In this document: positions 17,296 through 25,184 of the stretch, piece by piece
Position numbering within the stretch: the stretch's first letter is position 1
Layout of the letters: every line of letters begins with the position of its first letter
Source of the DNA: an uncultured Pelagibacteraceae bacterium
GTDB lineage: Bacteria > Pseudomonadota > Alphaproteobacteria > Pelagibacterales > Pelagibacteraceae
Reading direction: 5' to 3'
Length of the DNA stretch: 50,057 nt
Assembly (NCBI GenBank): GCA_902581925.1
Contig: CACHQB010000007.1
Location: forward strand, 1 to 50,057
Notes under the pieces: model-generated
What the model was told of the DNA's origin: nothing
The model's database searches: none
What the model saw: the letters and a program-made list of their open reading frames with translations, nothing else
Program-made: the position numbers and the translations under genes

Positions 17296-17987
17296 TAATG
17301 CCCCCTGCTATACCTAATTTCTAACTTGTTAATTAATTTCATACTCACGTAAGTAAGCAACAGATATAAAACTGCTGCAAAAGAATAAAAGAACAGTGGA
17401 TCCCGTGTTGAGCCAGCTGCAATATAAGATTGTCTCATTATTTCTACTAATCCTGTTACTGAAATAAGAGATGTGTCTTTTAATGTTATTTGCCAAACAT
17501 TGCTTAAATTTGGAATAGCTAATCTTAACATCTGGGGTAGTATTATTTTATAAAATTGCCCAAACTTATTTATGCCAAGCACCTTAGCAGCTTCAAATTG
17601 ACCTTTATCTATTGATTGAATTGCACCTCGAAATACTTCTGTTGAATAAGCTCCAGAAATAATACCTATAGCCATTGATCCTGTAACAAAAGCATTAATT
17701 TCTATATATTCATAATAACCAAAAATAGAAGCTACATACATAATTGCACCGCTTCCTCCAAAGAAGAAAAGATAAATAACTAATAGTTCAGGTACTCCAC
17801 GAATAACAGTTGTGTAAAAATTACCAACTAAATTTAAAGTTTTATATTTTGAAAGTTTTAAAGGCGTAAAAATTAATGCAAAAAAGAAACCAACCAACAT
17901 TGCTGTAATCGATACAGCAATTGTCATCAGGGTTGCGTAAAATAATTCATCACCCCAACCTGTTTTACCAAATGCGAGAAGTTCCAT
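17295..17987 (-). CDS. Polar amino-acid ABC permease (HisQ/ArtQ type)
   Basis: A 230-residue permease, partner of the 16621 gene. It shows FYTTVIRGVPELLVIYLFFFG (RGVPELL) and the EAA loop FEAAKVLGINKFGQFYKIILP. GAYSTEVFRGAIQSIDKGQ precedes the loop, as usual. The ATG has no Shine-Dalgarno and sits 6 bases after an 11-bp hairpin that follows the binding-protein gene, so it is probably translated less than that protein. Confidence 0.88.
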   Translation of the reverse strand: MELLAFGKTGWGDELFYATLMTIAVSITAMLVGFFFALIFTPLKLSKYKTLNLVGNFYTTVIRGVPELLVIYLFFFGGSGAIMYVASIFGYYEYIEINAFVTGSMAIGIISGAYSTEVFRGAIQSIDKGQFEAAKVLGINKFGQFYKIILPQMLRLAIPNLSNVWQITLKDTSLISVTGLVEIMRQSYIAAGSTRDPLFFYSFAAVLYLLLTYVSMKLINKLEIRYSRGH

Positions 17988-17993
17988 ATAGAT

Positions 17994-18018
17994 TGGCGAC
18001 TATATATTATAGTCGCCA
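17994..18018 (-). promoter_or_regulatory. Intercistronic 11-bp hairpin after the amino-acid binding-protein gene
   Basis: TGGCGACTATA (17994-18004) and TATAGTCGCCA (18008-18018) are perfect inverted repeats around a 3-base loop. In this AT-rich DNA the GGCGAC core stands out. There is no U-run, so it is probably not a terminator. Its position, between the binding-protein stop and the permease start, fits 3'-end protection of the upstream mRNA and occlusion of the downstream start. Confidence 0.75.
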
Positions 18019-18031
18019 GATCTGAAATGAA

Positions 18032-18883
18032 TTACATAGAAGCGTCGAAACCAAAGTGCTTAATAGCAAGTTTGCTAATAATTCCTTGTTTTCTAGCTTT
18101 GTTAATTGCTTTGTTGAAGTCTTTTAAGATTTTGGCATCTCTTTTTCCAATAGCGCTATCGCTAGCTTGTCTAATACCAACACCTACACCATTACCAAAC
18201 GCACCACCTGAAAAAGTTGGTCCAACTAATACAACTGACTTACCTGATTTATCTGCATAATCTGTAAATGCTACTGCTGCAGCTAAAGCAACATCGCATC
18301 TTCCAGAAGTTAGATCAAGGTTAACTTCATCTTGAGTTTTATAAGTTCTAACATTTACACTTCCTACGTCACCTGACTCTAAAAAGTTTTGGTGAATTGT
18401 TCCTGTTTGAGTACAGACAGTTTTGCCAGCAAGTGCGCTTGTTAAAGTTTTAAGAGCTTTCTTAACATCAGATCCACCTAATGATAAATTAATACCTTCT
18501 GGTGTATCCATTCCCTCTAAGCTTGAGCCTTTCATTACTGCAAGAGAAGCTACTTCATCAGCATAACCTTGTGAAAAAGTAATTGTTTTTTGTCTTTCAG
18601 CAGTAATAGACATTCCAGCCATAATCGCATCAAATTTTCTCATTACTAAAGCCGGTATCATTCCGTCCCAATCTTGTTCAACAATCGTACACTCATATTT
18701 CATGATCGCACAAAGTTCTTGAGCAAGCTCGACCTCAAAACCAATAAGATTACCTGATGCATCTTTTGAATTCCATGGAGGGTAAGCGCCTTCAGTTCCA
18801 ATTTTTATTTTTTCAGCAGAAACATTTCCAATGATAAATAAAGAAGCAAGAACTGTTAAAATAGTTTTTTTGAATATATTCAT
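18032..18883 (-). CDS. Periplasmic amino-acid-binding protein (family 3; Lys/Arg/Orn- or opine-like)
   Basis: A 283-residue protein with a signal peptide (about 1-23, ending NVSAEKI). The family 3 pattern is GTEGAYPPWN, GNLIGFEVELAQEL, then DWDGMIPALVMRKFDAIMAGMSIT. The Asp-x-x-GMIPAL and M-S-I-T-xER segments bind the alpha-amino and carboxyl groups in this family. KTVCTQTGTIHQNFLES corresponds to the second-domain ligand loop. The closest known types import basic amino acids or opines, but specificity is inferred. AAAGGAG lies 8 bases before the ATG. The gene follows speDE after 59 bases on the same strand. Confidence 0.87.
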   Translation of the reverse strand: MNIFKKTILTVLASLFIIGNVSAEKIKIGTEGAYPPWNSKDASGNLIGFEVELAQELCAIMKYECTIVEQDWDGMIPALVMRKFDAIMAGMSITAERQKTITFSQGYADEVASLAVMKGSSLEGMDTPEGINLSLGGSDVKKALKTLTSALAGKTVCTQTGTIHQNFLESGDVGSVNVRTYKTQDEVNLDLTSGRCDVALAAAVAFTDYADKSGKSVVLVGPTFSGGAFGNGVGVGIRQASDSAIGKRDAKILKDFNKAINKARKQGIISKLAIKHFGFDASM

Positions 18884-18942
18884 TATTTTCTCCTTTAATT
18901 AGGAATAATTATTTCACAAATTCAAATAAGAAAAAAGAAAAA

Positions 18943-19983
18943 TTAATGATTTATTGAAGAAGAAAAATTCCAAGAGCAATCAAAACTAGGTATGTAAACT
19001 CTAGATAATTTTGCATTTCCAAAGTTTTGATTAAAAACATTTAGCCAATTTTCAACCTGTTGTGGTTTTTTGTCCTGACTTCCCACTTGTGCTGTAATAA
19101 CTCCTTTTGGTTTTAATATTCTAACTAGAGAGTCCATATTTTTTGCAGCTAAATCTATGCAAAATTGATCATCATTTAAATCAACAAAAATATGATCATA
19201 ACTGTCATCACTTACTGATTTAATACTTTCAAATGCATCACCCCAAACACATTTAACTGAATTTTTTTCAGTTGCTTTCTTTCCAATATCACCAAGATGT
19301 TTATTGCAAACATCTACTACTTCTGGATCAAGCTCGTACCAATCAATAAAATTAAATTTTTTAGAAATACATTCTCTTGCTACTCCACCGTCACCACCAC
19401 CTATTATAGCAGCTCTATCATTATCTTGATTTAAATTTAAACCAGAGCCTACAAATGTTGAGCTATATAAATGTTCGTCTGTTGCTGCAACTTGGATTTC
19501 ACCATCAATAAATAAAGATTTTCCAAACTGTTCTAAGTCTAAAATTTCAATATGCTGACCAACTTTAGATTTAAAATCCTCTAATACATCATTTACTACG
19601 TAAGATTTTTGTAAACCTGGTGTGCTATAAATATCGTGATACAAACATTTTGTATCTCTATTAAATTCTTTTTTGACTATTCTTTTATATTCAAATTCTT
19701 TTTTTATAATATCAATCGCAACTGAAGGACTTATTTTTCCACATGTAAAAAAATCGAAACTAATGATTCCTTTTTCTGGAAAAGTATGAAAACTAATATG
19801 ACTTTCGGCTAATAATGCCAATATTGTAAATCCTTGAGGTTCAAATTTATATTTTGATATATTTAGAATTGTTACTTTTGCAGCTTTTGCAATTTCATGA
19901 ATTACTTTTTCAAATACAGATGGATCGTATTCTTTTGTGGTGCCGATAATGTCTAGAGTTATATGCTCTCCAACTTTAGTCAT
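18943..19983 (-). CDS. speDE: Fused S-adenosylmethionine decarboxylase-spermidine synthase (SpeD-SpeE)
   Basis: This 346-residue protein joins two enzymes. Residues 1-~118 are a prokaryotic SpeD: the self-cleavage site is Glu60-Ser61 (LLAESHISFHTFPE), with His66 and Cys81 (FFTCG) at the expected proton-donor and processing positions. Residues ~119-346 are an aminopropyltransferase: FGKSLFIDGEIQVAATDEHLY, the dcAdoMet site IIGGGDGGVARE (193-204), DWYELDPEVV, and D268-x-x-D271 as catalytic acids. The usual PxGP after the catalytic Asp pair is replaced (DLNDDQFC), so the gate loop differs and the amine acceptor may too. Cleavage would give a small beta chain and a pyruvoyl alpha chain carrying the synthase. 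The gene lies 3 bases after the aldolase gene. Confidence 0.9.
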   Translation of the reverse strand: MTKVGEHITLDIIGTTKEYDPSVFEKVIHEIAKAAKVTILNISKYKFEPQGFTILALLAESHISFHTFPEKGIISFDFFTCGKISPSVAIDIIKKEFEYKRIVKKEFNRDTKCLYHDIYSTPGLQKSYVVNDVLEDFKSKVGQHIEILDLEQFGKSLFIDGEIQVAATDEHLYSSTFVGSGLNLNQDNDRAAIIGGGDGGVARECISKKFNFIDWYELDPEVVDVCNKHLGDIGKKATEKNSVKCVWGDAFESIKSVSDDSYDHIFVDLNDDQFCIDLAAKNMDSLVRILKPKGVITAQVGSQDKKPQQVENWLNVFNQNFGNAKLSRVYIPSFDCSWNFSSSINH

Positions 19984-19986
19984 TGG

Positions 19987-20628
19987 TTATCCTTTTTTAT
20001 AATACTTTGTCTTGGATAAAACTTTTTTCATTTCTTTAACTGAAAGAATCTTTGGCTTACCCAATTTAAGGCTCGTTATATACTGAAGTGATAGATTTTC
20101 AACCTCTTCGGCTAATTCAAAAGCTTTTGATAAATTTGTTTCAAATGCAATCTGTCCGTGATTTGAAATTAAACAAGCTTTACGACCTTTTAATGCTTTC
20201 AAAATATTTTTTGATAAATCTCTAGTTCCAAAAGTTGCATATTTTGCACATTTGATGTCATGGCCTCCTGCCATAGCTACCATATAATGAAATGCTGGAA
20301 TTCCTCTCTTGTGGGTAGAAACTGCTGTTGCATTTGTTGAATGAGCATGAACAATTGCTTCAGCATCTTTTTTATTCTTGTAAATATCTTGATGAAATTG
20401 CCATTCTGAAGATGGAATACCTTTTTCTTTATTATATCTTCCTTCTAAGGACACAAAAACAATATCGTTATTTTTTAATGAAGAATATTTTTTTCCAGAT
20501 GGTGTAATTAAGAAACCATCCTTATATCTGACAGATATATTTCCAGACCTAAGAGCAGATAACTTTGTGCTATTAAGCTTTTTTGAATATTTGATTATTT
20601 CAGCCTTTATTTTGCTCATTAAAAACAT
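19987..20628 (-). CDS. FucA-like class II aldolase, candidate 5-methylthioribulose-1-phosphate aldolase
   Basis: A 213-residue zinc aldolase of the class II aldolase/adducin family, very like E. coli L-fuculose-1-phosphate aldolase throughout. The phosphate-binding SGNISVR and TPSGKKY are present. Glu75 (PSSEWQFH) and His94, His96 and His157 (VHAHS, SNHGQ) match FucA Glu73, His92, His94 and His155 with a constant offset. HYMVAMAGGHDIKCAKYATF also aligns. It is 3 bases upstream of speDE, and mtnA and mtnP lie nearby. In the known DHAP shunt a FucA-like aldolase splits methylthioribulose-1-phosphate into DHAP and methylthioacetaldehyde, so that role is likely. Fuculose phosphate or MtnB-type dehydration are alternatives. 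ATGs at codons 1 and 4 both work. Confidence 0.82.
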   Translation of the reverse strand: MFLMSKIKAEIIKYSKKLNSTKLSALRSGNISVRYKDGFLITPSGKKYSSLKNNDIVFVSLEGRYNKEKGIPSSEWQFHQDIYKNKKDAEAIVHAHSTNATAVSTHKRGIPAFHYMVAMAGGHDIKCAKYATFGTRDLSKNILKALKGRKACLISNHGQIAFETNLSKAFELAEEVENLSLQYITSLKLGKPKILSVKEMKKVLSKTKYYKKG

Positions 20629-20672
20629 GTTGATTTTAACTTAATTTAAGATGAGACTATAGAAAATTTAAA

Positions 20673-22034
20673 ATGGCTGATACAATAAAATATTTCTTAG
20701 AAGAGAGCAAAATGCCGAAGACTTGGTATAACATTGCTGCTGATTTACCAAAACCTATGGAACCTCCGCTACATCCAGGTACTTTAAAACCGATTGGACC
20801 AGATGATCTAGCACCTTTATTTCCAATGGCTTTAATTGGTCAAGAAGTTTCTCAGGATAGAGAAATAGAAATACCTGAGCCAGTTAGAGAAATTTATAAA
20901 CAGTGGAGACCATCGCCATTATACAGAGCAAGAAAATTAGAAAAACATTTAGATACCCCAGCAAAAATTTATTACAAATACGAGGGTGTTAGTCCTTCTG
21001 GTAGTCACAAACCTAATACAGCTGTAGCACAAGCATTTTATAATAAAGAAGAAGGTACAAAAAAAATAACTACAGAAACTGGTGCTGGTCAATGGGGAAC
21101 CTCGTTAGCATTTGCATGTAAATTATTTGGAATTGAGTTAGATGTTTATATGGTAAAAGTAAGTTTTGAACAAAAACCATATAGAAAACTTGTTATGCAA
21201 ACTTATGGAGCAAGATGTGTTGCAAGTCCATCTAATGAAACGGATAGTGGTAAAGCAATTATAGCAAAAGATCCAAATAACACTGGAAGTTTAGGTATAG
21301 CAATTTCAGAGGCAGTTGAAATGGCTGCAAAAAATCCTGATACAAAATATGCATTAGGAAGTGTTTTAAATCATGTTTTAATGCACCAAACTATTGTTGG
21401 AAATGAAGCTTTACTTCAAATGGAAATGGCAGATGATTATCCAGACATTTTAGTTGGATGTACAGGTGGTGGAAGTAATTTTTCAGGATTAGCAAATCCT
21501 TTCTTAGGAAAAAATTTTAGAGAAGGAAAGAAAACAAGGGTTATTGCATGTGAACCTAAGTCTTGTCCTACTTTAACTGAAGGTAAATATGTTTATGATT
21601 TTGGTGATACTGGTAAATTAACACCATTAGTAAAAATGCATACACTTGGATCCCAATTTATTCCTCCAGCTACACATTCAGGAGGTTTAAGGTATCATGG
21701 AATGGCTCCGTTGGTTAGCCACCTAAAAGAAATTAATGCTCTAGAAGCAAAAGCATATGGTCAAAAAGAATGTTTTGAAGCAGGAGTAAATTTTGCAAGA
21801 ACAGAAGGTATAGTTCCTGCGCCAGAAGCAACCCACGCAGTTAAAGGTGCAATTGATGCAGCATTAGAATGTAAGAAAAAGGGTGAGTCAAAAACAATAT
21901 TATTCAATTTATGTGGTCATGGTCATTTTGATATGAAAGCATATGGAGATTACTTTGAGGGAAATCTAGCAGAAGATAAATTTGATAAAGGAAGTATGGA
22001 TAAAGCATTAGAAGACCTTCCAAAAATTGCCTAA
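20673..22034 (+). CDS. TrpB2-type tryptophan synthase beta-like PLP enzyme
   Basis: A 453-residue fold-type II PLP enzyme. The PLP lysine is Lys113 in PSGSHKPNTAVAQ, and the cofactor phosphate site is VGCTGGGSNFSG. TTETGAGQWGTSLAFACKLF is the beta-subunit substrate loop. The long N-terminus with LPKPMEPPLHPGTLKPIGPD is characteristic of the TrpB2 subgroup rather than TrpB1. No trpA is adjacent. Some TrpB2 enzymes have been shown to use O-phosphoserine and indole. A DUF1015 gene follows after 8 bases. The start ATG is 44 bases from the divergent aldolase start. Confidence 0.88.
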   Translation: MADTIKYFLEESKMPKTWYNIAADLPKPMEPPLHPGTLKPIGPDDLAPLFPMALIGQEVSQDREIEIPEPVREIYKQWRPSPLYRARKLEKHLDTPAKIYYKYEGVSPSGSHKPNTAVAQAFYNKEEGTKKITTETGAGQWGTSLAFACKLFGIELDVYMVKVSFEQKPYRKLVMQTYGARCVASPSNETDSGKAIIAKDPNNTGSLGIAISEAVEMAAKNPDTKYALGSVLNHVLMHQTIVGNEALLQMEMADDYPDILVGCTGGGSNFSGLANPFLGKNFREGKKTRVIACEPKSCPTLTEGKYVYDFGDTGKLTPLVKMHTLGSQFIPPATHSGGLRYHGMAPLVSHLKEINALEAKAYGQKECFEAGVNFARTEGIVPAPEATHAVKGAIDAALECKKKGESKTILFNLCGHGHFDMKAYGDYFEGNLAEDKFDKGSMDKALEDLPKIA

Positions 22035-22042
22035 TTAATAAT

Positions 22043-23128
22043 TTGAGTCTTATAAATCCATTTAAAGCTCTACGGCCAATCCAGAGGCTAGCAAGTAGAA
22101 TTTCAACTCCAAATCCAAAATATTTTAATAGTTTAAAATCATATCCAAAATTTGGTTATTTAAAGATTTTAACTAGCAAAAACCTTATTCAATCAAAAAA
22201 ATATTTTGCAAATATGAAGAATAAAAAACTGATAACTAAAGAAAGTAAAGACTCTTATTATATTTATAAAATATCCGATAAAAACCACCAACAAATTGGG
22301 ATACTGGGTAAAATAGATTTAAAGAATTACGACAATAAAAATATTTTAGGGCATGAAGAAACTTTTAAAAATAGAGTTTTAGAAAGAAAGAAGCAGATAT
22401 TAAATATTTCAACTCAACTAGGTCCAATTTATACAGCTTATAAATACAACAAATACCTTCAAAATTTCTTAATTAAAGTCACAAAATCAAAGCCAATTTA
22501 TTCATTTAAATCATTAGACAAATTTAATCATCAAGTATGGATTGTCGAGAGAGAGAAAAATTTAAAAAATTTTATTAAAAAAATTAATAAAATATATATT
22601 TGTGATGGTCATCATAGAATGCAAGGAATGCTTAAAAGTAATAAAAAAATATCCCCAATGATTATTGCTTTTCCCCATAATCAAATAAAAATTTTAGATT
22701 ATAATAGAGTATTAAAAACTAATTTAAGTAGAGAAAAAATTATTAATATAATCAGCAAGAATTTTAAAATTAAAAAAATTAAAAATAACTCAAAAAGTTT
22801 AAAAAAAGGTTTATTAGAAATGTATATGAGTAATCAGTGGTATTTACTCAAACAAATCAAAAAAAATAATAAATTAGATGTAACTATTCTTCATGAGAAT
22901 ATTATCAGTAAAATTAAAGCTACTAAAATCGATTTTATTTCAGGTATTAATGGTTCAAATCGTCTTAAAAAATTAGTAAATTCAAAAAAGTTTAATATAG
23001 CTTTTAAACTTAGCCCTACAAATATATCAAGTGTTATGAGGATTGCAGATAAAAAAAGATTTATGCCACCAAAATCAACCTGGTTTCATCCTAAACCTTT
23101 AGATGGGTTAATTTCTTCTGAATTATAA
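22043..23128 (+). CDS. DUF1015 family protein
   Basis: A 361-residue basic protein. Family landmarks are INPFKALRPI at the N-terminus, the GHEETFKNRVLERKKQIL helix followed by STQLGPIYTAY, YICDGHHRMQGM (the conserved DGHHR), and MPPKSTWFHPKPLDGL near the C-terminus. The start is TTG at 22043, 8 bases after the TrpB2 stop, so the two are coupled. The middle is unusually rich in Lys, Asn and Ile. I recall a DUF1015 member being described as a free-serine kinase; this is not verified here. It overlaps the convergent asparaginase gene by 6 bases. Confidence 0.82.
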   Translation: MSLINPFKALRPIQRLASRISTPNPKYFNSLKSYPKFGYLKILTSKNLIQSKKYFANMKNKKLITKESKDSYYIYKISDKNHQQIGILGKIDLKNYDNKNILGHEETFKNRVLERKKQILNISTQLGPIYTAYKYNKYLQNFLIKVTKSKPIYSFKSLDKFNHQVWIVEREKNLKNFIKKINKIYICDGHHRMQGMLKSNKKISPMIIAFPHNQIKILDYNRVLKTNLSREKIINIISKNFKIKKIKNNSKSLKKGLLEMYMSNQWYLLKQIKKNNKLDVTILHENIISKIKATKIDFISGINGSNRLKKLVNSKKFNIAFKLSPTNISSVMRIADKKRFMPPKSTWFHPKPLDGLISSEL

Positions 23129-24100
23129 CACAAATTTCATTTTCCCTATTTTTTGACCCACAGAATTTGTCACTTCGCTAGATTTAATTTTTGCTAATTC
23201 ATTTTCATCTATAACATTTAATTCAGAAATTAATCCCGCTATTGCAGTTTCAGCTGCCCTTGCTGCTCCGTCTAAAATTTTAACTACTAATGCAGATCTA
23301 ATTTCAGGTATTAGTGCCAAAAATACTCCTTCAGCACCATTTTTAAAGAATATTTTTTTTTTAGAAAGTTTTGTTAAGATGCAATTAACGCTATTAGTGC
23401 CTCCAGTTATTTCTGGAAAATTAACACATGAATTAAAAATTTTTTTTGCTATATCTGTATTTTCATTTAATATTTTACTATCCATCAATCGAGAAGCTGC
23501 TAATGCAAATTTTTTTAAAGGCATGAATGGATTGGGAAGAGTACAACCGTCAATTCCAATATTTTTTATCTTAAAGTCTGATAGATCTTCAACTAATTGA
23601 ATTAAATCCTTTTGTAACGGATGTGTTTTTTCGTGATAATTTTCTAAAGTTAAGTTTTTATATTTACATACTGCAAGGTGTCCACAATGTTTCCCCGAAC
23701 AATTATGATAAATCCTTCTTTTTGTTTTATTTTCTAATTTCACTTTAAATTTATCCTCTAAATTCCAAGGCCAATCATATCCACATGAAAGATTTTCTTC
23801 ATTAATATTAATTTTTTTTAACCAACTAGAAATAATCTCCTGATGAAATTTTTCTGCATGATGTGACGCTGTAGTAATTGCAATTTGTTCTTCGCTGAGA
23901 TTCATAGAATCTGCAACGCCATCCTTATAAAGATTTAGAGTTTGAATTGGTTTTAATGCTGATCTTGGGTAAATATTTAAGTCTGAATTACCCCACTCTT
24001 TTAAAATATTTCCTGATGAATTAATTAATACTGCTACACCTTGATGAAAACTTTCTATTTCACCACTTCTTGTAACTTCAACCATTTTTAAAGATTCCAT
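23123..24100 (-). CDS. L-asparaginase, Rhizobium etli ReAV type (PF06089)
   Basis: A 325-residue cytosolic hydrolase unrelated to the E. coli asparaginases. The catalytic Ser47-x-x-Lys50 pair is in YPRSALKPIQ. The zinc-site residues are Cys134 and Lys137 (YHNCSGKHCGH) and Cys186 (GIDGCTLP), close to the Cys135, Lys138, Cys189 set of R. etli ReAV. It converts asparagine to aspartate and ammonia. The ATG at 24098-24100 is used; an ATG five codons in is possible. It lies 4 bases after mtnA on the same strand. Confidence 0.9.
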   Translation of the reverse strand: MESLKMVEVTRSGEIESFHQGVAVLINSSGNILKEWGNSDLNIYPRSALKPIQTLNLYKDGVADSMNLSEEQIAITTASHHAEKFHQEIISSWLKKININEENLSCGYDWPWNLEDKFKVKLENKTKRRIYHNCSGKHCGHLAVCKYKNLTLENYHEKTHPLQKDLIQLVEDLSDFKIKNIGIDGCTLPNPFMPLKKFALAASRLMDSKILNENTDIAKKIFNSCVNFPEITGGTNSVNCILTKLSKKKIFFKNGAEGVFLALIPEIRSALVVKILDGAARAAETAIAGLISELNVIDENELAKIKSSEVTNSVGQKIGKMKFVL

Positions 24101-24104
24101 ATAA

Positions 24105-25178
24105 CTACTTATTAAATAATTTTTTTAAACCTTCAGTTGATGCTTCACAAATCCCTTTTTCTGTAATTAAATTAGTAACATATTTTGCTGGAGTCACATC
24201 GAATGCTAAATTCATTACCTTGCTTTTCTTAGGATATATCAAAACTTTCTTAACTTGATTTTTTTCATCAACGCCCTCAACATGAGATAATTCCTCTGAA
24301 TTTCTCTCTTCTATTGGAATATCTTTTGCATCTTTAATGTTCCAATCTATTGTAGAGCTTGGCAGAGTAACATAAAATGGAACATTATTATCACGAGCAG
24401 ATAGTGCTTTTAGATAAGTTCCAATTTTATTACATACATCCCCATTGGATAAAGTTCTATCAGTTCCTACAATACACATATCAACCTCACCTCGCTGCAT
24501 TAGAATTCCTCCAGTATTATCAGCAATGATTGTATTCGGAACTTCTTCCTCATTTAATTCATATGAAGTTAAATTTGCACCTTGATTTCTGGGCCTTGTT
24601 TCATCCACCCATACATGAACTGGAATTCCTTTTTTATGGGCATGATAAATGGGTGAAGTTGCTGTTCCCCAATTAATAGTAGCTAACCATCCAGCATTAC
24701 AATGAGTTAATATGTTAATTGTATCTTTTTTTTTATTGAAAATTTCTTCAATTATTTTTAGTCCATTAATGCCAATATTTTCACAAAATTTTTCGTCTTC
24801 ATCGCATATCTCTTTAGCTTCTTTTAAAGCTATATTTAAAATTTGATCACTATTAATACCTGATAATTTTTTCATTATGCGATCTACTGCCCATTTTAAA
24901 TTAATTGCAGTAGGTCTTGATCGAATTAATTCTTCAGCACTTTTCTTTATAAATTGTAAATCATTATTTTCTTTTACTGCTAAAACTATACCGTAAGCAG
25001 CTGTTGCTCCTATTAAAGGAGCTCCTCTTACTTCCATTGCTTTAATAGCATTTATTGCATCCTTTACTGTCTTTAATTCTTTAATTACAAATTTATGAGG
25101 AAGTTTGGTTTGATTAATTATTTTAACAACATTTCCCTCGTACCATATTGTTCGATATTCTTTTCCTTCTATTTTCAT
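24105..25178 (-). CDS. mtnA: S-methyl-5-thioribose-1-phosphate isomerase MtnA
   Basis: A 357-residue aldose-ketose isomerase of methionine salvage that converts methylthioribose-1-phosphate to methylthioribulose-1-phosphate. The substrate loop RGAPLIGATAAYG (51-63), catalytic Cys160 (ILTHCNAGWLA) and Asp240 (IVGTDRTLSNGD) are all present at the same numbers as in Bacillus MtnA. DETRPRNQGANLT, AKYVTNLITEKG and FDVTPAKY follow the family. MtnP, which makes its substrate, is encoded just upstream on the same strand with one secreted hydrolase between. Confidence 0.95.
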   Translation of the reverse strand: MKIEGKEYRTIWYEGNVVKIINQTKLPHKFVIKELKTVKDAINAIKAMEVRGAPLIGATAAYGIVLAVKENNDLQFIKKSAEELIRSRPTAINLKWAVDRIMKKLSGINSDQILNIALKEAKEICDEDEKFCENIGINGLKIIEEIFNKKKDTINILTHCNAGWLATINWGTATSPIYHAHKKGIPVHVWVDETRPRNQGANLTSYELNEEEVPNTIIADNTGGILMQRGEVDMCIVGTDRTLSNGDVCNKIGTYLKALSARDNNVPFYVTLPSSTIDWNIKDAKDIPIEERNSEELSHVEGVDEKNQVKKVLIYPKKSKVMNLAFDVTPAKYVTNLITEKGICEASTEGLKKLFNK

Positions 25179-25184
25179 TAAAAA

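Noticed and set aside
18884-18942. Riboswitch ahead of the amino-acid binding-protein gene
   Set aside because: The 59-base gap is too short and holds only a ribosome site and AT-rich sequence, with no recognisable SAM or glycine aptamer motifs.
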